A stretch of 64,000 bases of DNA from Amphirosellinia nigrospora (taxonomy: Eukaryota > Ascomycota > Sordariomycetes > Xylariales > Xylariaceae), in the NCBI GenBank assembly GCA_004123355.1, contig SCHM01000004.1, positions 3,876,316 through 3,940,315 of the forward strand. Direction: 5' to 3'. The stretch's first letter is position 1. Every line of letters starts with the position of its first letter. Both the position numbers and the translations under genes were made by a program. Below are positions 58,720 through 64,000 of this stretch, one piece after another. The notes under the pieces were generated by a model that was given only the letters and a program-made list of their open reading frames with translations, was not told the origin of the DNA and did no database searches.

Positions 58720-61700
58720 TCGCATAGACATCGCCGATCGCTAGATAGCATTGATGAATTAGACGGCAAATCTTGACAACTTGACCAACTTCCATACCAT
58801 ATTACAAGATGCCCTAGGAGGCTTAATAGACGATTTGATCAAGTTAGGCTATCGTCCTATGTCGGCGACGGAGTGGAGCGGAGGGCGGGCGCCGCGAGGC
58901 AAGGCGATGTCTTCCAGAAGCCCGCATTTCTGATAGGAACGTCGTACCGTTATCCCCTAAATCAGGAAGTGGGCGATCACAAAGAAGACACGCACTTCGG
59001 CACCGGGGATGGAGACTAGTTTTATTCAGGAGATTCTACCTACCTAACGTGTGCCAGCTCTGACTACGTGTCTATAGGCTATAGCCGTTGCGCCATCACT
59101 TCGTATAACGGGTCAATTATGTCAGGGATCATGATACGGTGCCTGTACCTTGTAAAAAAAAAAAAAGGCCTGATAGGAGAGACAGTTTGTTGTCCTGAAC
59201 CCATTCCACCTTCTCCTCTGGTCGCGCTCGTAGGAGACTAGCAGAAACAAATTATGTTTACCTTGATGGATGGCCGGTATGCGCTTCTTGGAGCGATAAT
59301 AAGATGCGTGAGCGCTGGCGCCAAGACCATTCGGGAACGGATAAGGGAGATAGATACCTGCTCTGCCGTGGTGCGCTTTTCGCATTCATCACAAAACTTC
59401 ATAGCGCTCCCCGTTGTTCGTTGTTGATTAGCAGTGTTTTTGACACAAAACTCTGGGTCGTTTATGGATGCGCTTGAAGCTCGTGCTGTGGCTGCATATG
59501 TCCGGCTGGGCGCATATTTCCGACTGGGCGCATATTGACACATATAGTGGCACCTTGATCCGCCTTCTTTTGGTGCCTAGTGTAGGTTATTGTACTTATA
59601 GTAAGTCAAGTCATGAGTAGGTTGGCTAGTCCTGACATAATCACGGGCGCAAACGTTCACGCTGAACACGGCGCCTTTTCTTTTTCTTTAGCTAGGTACC
59701 TAGATTTATAGTTCGGAGGGACCGATGGTGGCTTTCCTCTAGTTTTGCATCTTCAACGACGTATGTCATTCCCGTTCATAAACAAACTACCCTACTTAGT
59801 AAAATCACGCGCTGCTTATCACAGAATCAAGTCAACCAGTCTTGCCTCCAGTTTCCTGCAGTTACTACATACCTCGGGCGTGTCAGTATGCAGTTCATCA
59901 AGTCGTGTAAGTTGATTGGGCAGAGAGAACCTGATTTAAGCTTAAATATCAGAACGTTGCATTTCAAGGCACGGCCATTTTGGATCTGTAGTAAGAGAAG
60001 AAGAAAGCCCCTTTCCGCCCAATGGTAGCCAGACCGAGGTTCCGGATCTGAGCTACTACACTAAGTAAGTAGATGGCACGATAACGAAGCACGACACGGC
60101 CAGGCCGCATCAATCCTCATTTCGCTGCCCTCCGCCCGCGCGTGTCCTGCCTAGCCCATACTAGTCCACCGTTTTTTCCTCATGCACGCGTTTTTGTGCT
60201 GGGGTCAGCTCGGGACAAACTGCTGATATGCATGCTGTAAATAGCACCCACAAGCGAAAAGACGACAATGCGGGAACCACGCACACCCTGGCACAACATA
60301 ACCCATAACCACCTAGACTAGCCTCCCTAGGCACTTGTTCCCATCCCGGTAAGCAGAATCTAGGCGGGAGGCTAGGCTGAACGCTACTCGCCGATCTACC
60401 ACATCAGTCCCGCTAGTTACTAAGTTAGTAATCTTGGCGGAGCTCGGTCGAACGACATAACATACGACTTATAGTAATACTACTAAAATCTTCATCTTTT
60501 CAACATATTCTGGTCTTCTACACACATTTCCCCAAGGCCCTTAATCTTATCCAATTCTGAGCAACAATACGATAATCCGTCCGTCGGTGGTGTGGCCTTC
60601 ATCCTTCATGACAGTCCGAAAATAGACCACCACCGCCTTGGCGAACTGAATACCTACCCAACTGTATTCTCTCCGTACCAATCATACTCGGGCTGGGCAT
60701 ACATGAAGCAGAGCCAAGAAGGCCCAAGAGACGAAGCCAAGAAGTGAGAAGACGTTCCTACCGTGCCGATAAACATGACAAAATACTGTGAGTTCACTGT
60801 GAGTTCTCTGCTAACCAGCACCGCTCTGTCGATACCGGTAGATAGCTGCCTTAAACGGAACGATTGCTTGTTACACTGGCGCTATGATCTGGCATTCTCA
60901 ATAAGGGGTCTGCTGTAGGCCTACACTACACTAGTCTATATTGATCTGCCGTAGCCTAGTCGTAGATGGACTAGCTAGGTGAGCATCACACGATTTCTCG
61001 ATAGGTGGTATCCCGATTCGTCGTGTTTTCGAGCTGAGTTTATCCTAGACATTCACACGCAAGCTTCTAGCCTCTTGGCTAATGCTTCAAGCCAGGGACT
61101 GCAGGACCAAGCCTCTCCACGCTCCACATGTCCTACATATGTACACCGTGAGTTTCTGTGTAAGCTAGGATAGCCGTTTTGTTGGTCGATTCGGTACCTG
61201 ACTGGGACATTCTGAGGAAGGCTGTGTGCTTTCTGTTCGGCATGCGTCCTCATTATTCGACCCTGGTCATATCACGTTTTGGACGATCCTCCTTCTAATG
61301 GGGCATTGACAAGCTTTTGCATACGATGACCCTAACCATTGCTCGAGATGAATCTCGAGGGTCAAGGATCCAACTTCGAGGCATCCGGGGCTGACTTTGG
61401 CCCGCTAGTCATCTCTCTTGCGATTCCAACCGTAAGCATCACATCATGAGGAGTGAGCTTCGAGTAATCATCCACAGTTGTGGCCCTGCGGATGCGTATT
61501 GCCGAACATGGGATCGAGAATAGTGTAGTTAGACTAGAATAGTTCTCACATTCGAGACACAACAAGCTGTGAAGCCTATTGATATTTAAGAATCCCTCAG
61601 CCGCTCTCTCTAAGATGGAATTTTAGCACACCAGCCCTCACGCTCTCTTCACCCTTCCCCTTTCCTCTATTCTCCGAACAATAGTGGCGTCGCCACGATT

Positions 61701-61770
61701 AGTTCAGGTCACTCTTTATCGAACACTAGACTTCATTCTTATAGACTTTTTATTTTTCTTCGTGCTTTAT
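58720..61770. other. intergenic stretch, about 3 kb, without supported genes
   Basis: Contains a 12-nt A-run near 59155, a duplicated 17-bp segment at 59502-59536 and TAGGTACCTAG at about 59693. The last few hundred bases before 61775 are pyrimidine-rich and likely the promoter of the GMC oxidoreductase gene. No conserved frame, tRNA or transposon was recognised. Confidence 0.5.
59502..59536. repeat. two near-identical 17-bp direct repeats
   Basis: CCGGCTGGGCGCATATT (59502-59518) and CCGACTGGGCGCATATT (59520-59536) differ at one base. A degenerate third copy may lie just upstream (GCTGTGGCTGCATAT). Confidence 0.6.
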
Positions 61771-61774
61771 TACA

Positions 61775-64000
61775 ATGAAGTCCTTCTCATATTTGGCGCT
61801 TCTTAGCGCCATCGCTCCCTTCACGGAAGCTGGGTATGTACTAGCCTCAAGAAAACAAACCCAGTCGCTAACCGTTTTCTCTCATAGAGTGGATCAAAAT
61901 GGTATCGACGTGCTCATCGACAGAGTTCCAGTCCAGAACACCTTCCCCCAGACCGGTGCCACTCTCAAGGCTGAACGCCCCAAGCAGAAGTCGTATGAAT
62001 ACATCGTCGTCGGCTCCGGCCCCGGCGGTTCTCCTCTCGCCGTTAACCTAGCGAAGGCTGGACACAGCGTTCTGCTGGTTGATGCCGGTGGCGATTATGG
62101 CCACCTTCGAGAGGTTGAGTCTCCTGCTTTGGCCAACCCTGCATCCGAAAGGAATGAAGTCAGCTGGGGCTTCTTCACCCACCACTACTCGAACGAGACC
62201 ATGGCCAAGAAGGACCGAAAGCTGTCCTACATGACGCCGTCCGGTCAATACTACAGTAAGTAGCAACCGCCATATGGCAATGTCGGCTCGCTCCAGTTAC
62301 TGACTAAATGTCACAGGTGGTGTGAACCCTCCTGAGGGCTCTACCGTCCTCGGCAACTTCTACCCCCGTTACGGCGGTCTTGGTGGTTGCTCCGAGCACA
62401 ACGCCCTCGTCAGCTTGCTCCCCAGCAGGAATGACTTCAACTACATTCGCGACCTGCTCAACGACGAGTCTTGGGACTACGATACCATGCGTCAATACTT
62501 CGAGAAGATTGAGCATCTTGAGTACAACGTTCCCAGCACGGAGGGCCACGGTACCGACGGCTATATCGACGTTACTGTCGACCCCATCGGTATCGCCGCC
62601 CAGGACATCAAGCTTACGGCTGCCCTTATGGGTGCTGCTAAGGCTTTCGGCGTCGACACCTCGGCTCTTTACGCTGCCGTCAACTCCACCATCGCGACTG
62701 CCAATGCCAGGGGTACCGTCGACCCCTTCTCAGAGCTGCTACCTCTAAATGTCTCTAAGCCCATTGCCGATGCCCTGAGTTCCCTGCTATTCCAGGATAT
62801 CAACTTGGTTGACCCCGACCGTGACCACAAGAAGATCTTCGCTCAGCTGCCCATGCACATGGACAACCTGCACTACCGCCGTTCATCTCCCCGCGACTAC
62901 GTCTACGACACCGTTAATGCGAAGAACGCGGACGGCTCCAAGAAGTACAAGCTCGATGTTGCCCTCAACACCCTGGTCACTCGGGTCACCTTCGAGAAGA
63001 CCAAGAGCAGCTGTGGCAAGCCCAAGGCCAATGGTATCGAATATCTCTACGGTCAATCCCTATACCGCGCCGACCCCCGCTCCAGCTTAACAGAGAACAC
63101 TGGCGAACCCGGCTCCGTCAAGGCGACCAAGGAAGTCATCGTGGCCGGCGGTGCCTTCAACTCTCCCCAGATCCTCAAGCTGTCCGGTGTTGGTCCCAAG
63201 GAAGAGTAAGTTACCCCTTTCCCCCGACCCACTCGCCCACTAACACTGTATTTCCCACAGACTTCAAAAGTTTAACATCTCCGTCGTTGTCGACCTCCCC
63301 GGTGTTGGCAAGAACCTCCAGGACCGTCTCGAAGTCTCCGTGAACGGCAACTATCCCACCAACTTCACCCGTATTCTCGACTGCACCTACCTCGGAACCG
63401 AGGACGACCCGTGCTGGGCCCAGTACGTCGACCCCAACAACAAGGGCGCCGCCAAGGGTACCTACGCCTCGAACCAGGTCTTCAGCGGTGCTTTCTGGAC
63501 CTCCCAGAACTCCGACGACGGTGAGCAGGATCTGTGGATCGGCGGCTTCCCCGCCCTGTTCACCGGTTTCTACCCTGGCTACTCCGCGAACGCCGCCACC
63601 GCCGACAACAAGACGTGGTGGTCGTGGCTCGTGCTGAAGGCCCACACCCGCAACAGGGGCGGCACCGTCGAGCTCGCCAGCGCCAACCCCGCGACACCCC
63701 CATCATCACCTTCCACAACTTGTATGAGGGCCAGACCCAGGAAGACGCCGACAAGGACGGCATGTCCCTGGTCGAGGGCATGAAGATGGCCATGAAGTTC
63801 TTCGAGGAGGTCCCCGACATCGACGGACAGCCGACCGTCTTCTGGCCTCCCCCGGAGTACGACACGGACGAGAAGCTGCTCGAGTGGGTCAAGGAGGAGG
63901 CCTGGGGACATCACGCCTCGTGCTCCAACAAGATCGGCACCGACGACGACCCGCTCGCCGTGCTCGACGGCAACTTCAAGGTCCGCGGCACCCGCGGCCT
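61775..64000 (+). CDS. secreted GMC-family FAD oxidoreductase, 3' end outside the window
   Basis: ATG at 61775; introns at 61834-61887, 62256-62316 and 63206-63260, all with strong GT/AG ends. The first ~20 residues (MKSFSYLALLSAIAPFTEAG) form a signal peptide. The FAD-binding Rossmann motif reads YIVVGSGPGGSPLAVNLAKA, followed by VLLVDAGGD. The GMC signatures are present: YPRYGGLGGCSEHNALVS, then EVIVAGGAFNSPQILKLSGV and LPGVGKNLQDRL. The family oxidises alcohols or sugars with release of hydrogen peroxide; members include aryl-alcohol oxidase, glucose oxidase and choline dehydrogenase. The substrate cannot be fixed because the C-terminal catalytic His-His/Asn pair lies beyond 64000. At CCCC 63687-63690 one C is missing and the frame shifts; after it the protein continues as TPIITFHNLYEG and EGMKMAMKFFEEVPDIDGQP to the edge. 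Confidence 0.88.

Noticed and set aside
1-64000. CRISPR arrays, rRNA genes, insertion sequences, intact transposons or telomere repeats
   Set aside because: No regular direct-repeat/spacer pattern, rRNA core sequence, transposase or reverse-transcriptase motif, or TTAGGG tandem array was found on either strand.

Overview
The window is nuclear DNA from a filamentous ascomycete. Genes carry many short spliceosomal introns (48-237 nt) with GT...AG ends and CTAAC/CTGAC-like branch sites. The gene set is typical of Pezizomycotina: an AflR-type Zn2Cys6 factor, a Rim15 kinase with PAS and receiver domains, a manganese-type lipoxygenase, and an F-box/propeller protein. A Sordariomycete, possibly Xylariales, is my best guess; that placement is inference.

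Left part (1-27.9 kb) is gene-poor and accessory. It holds the 3' end of a lipoxygenase (1-868), an AflR-like regulator (5589-6770), and a divergent enzyme pair. The pair is an M20 carbamoylase-type amidohydrolase (11476-10041, minus) and a 753-residue fusion of a diaminopropionate-ammonia-lyase-like PLP enzyme with an M20 deacylase (11962-14409). A homeodomain plus zinc-finger regulator (14650-16162) and a bZIP regulator (20104-18580, minus) follow. Long stretches between them (0.9-5.4, 6.9-10.0, 16.2-18.5, 20.1-27.9 kb) show nothing I can support as a gene.

Right part (27.9-64 kb) is a denser housekeeping region: Rim15-type kinase (27946-33615), a single-pass membrane protein of unknown role (36816-35475, minus), a nucleolin/Nsr1-like RNA-binding protein (42151-40554, minus), complex I subunit NDUFB10 (42760-43185), mitochondrial ribosomal protein mL54 (43720-44536), TFIID subunits TAF7 (47122-45529, minus) and TAF3-like (48106-48986), an F-box/WD40-like protein (53868-50497, minus), a 12-exon GH15 protein (55759-58707), and the 5' two thirds of a secreted GMC oxidoreductase (61775 to the window end).

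A property of the whole window affects every model. Many conserved genes are broken by single-base indels, mostly one base missing from a run of C or G, while in-frame stops and splice damage are absent. Allowing for these indels makes the coding lengths exact multiples of three in several genes. I read this as residual sequencing error rather than mass pseudogenisation, and I give gene spans accordingly.

The most interesting functional lead is the divergent carbamoylase / PLP-lyase-M20 fusion pair. It looks like a compact route for stripping an N-acyl or N-carbamoyl group from a (di)amino acid and then deaminating it. The most interesting non-coding signal is a cluster of AAGCC(CTC) motifs just downstream of the nucleolin-like gene.
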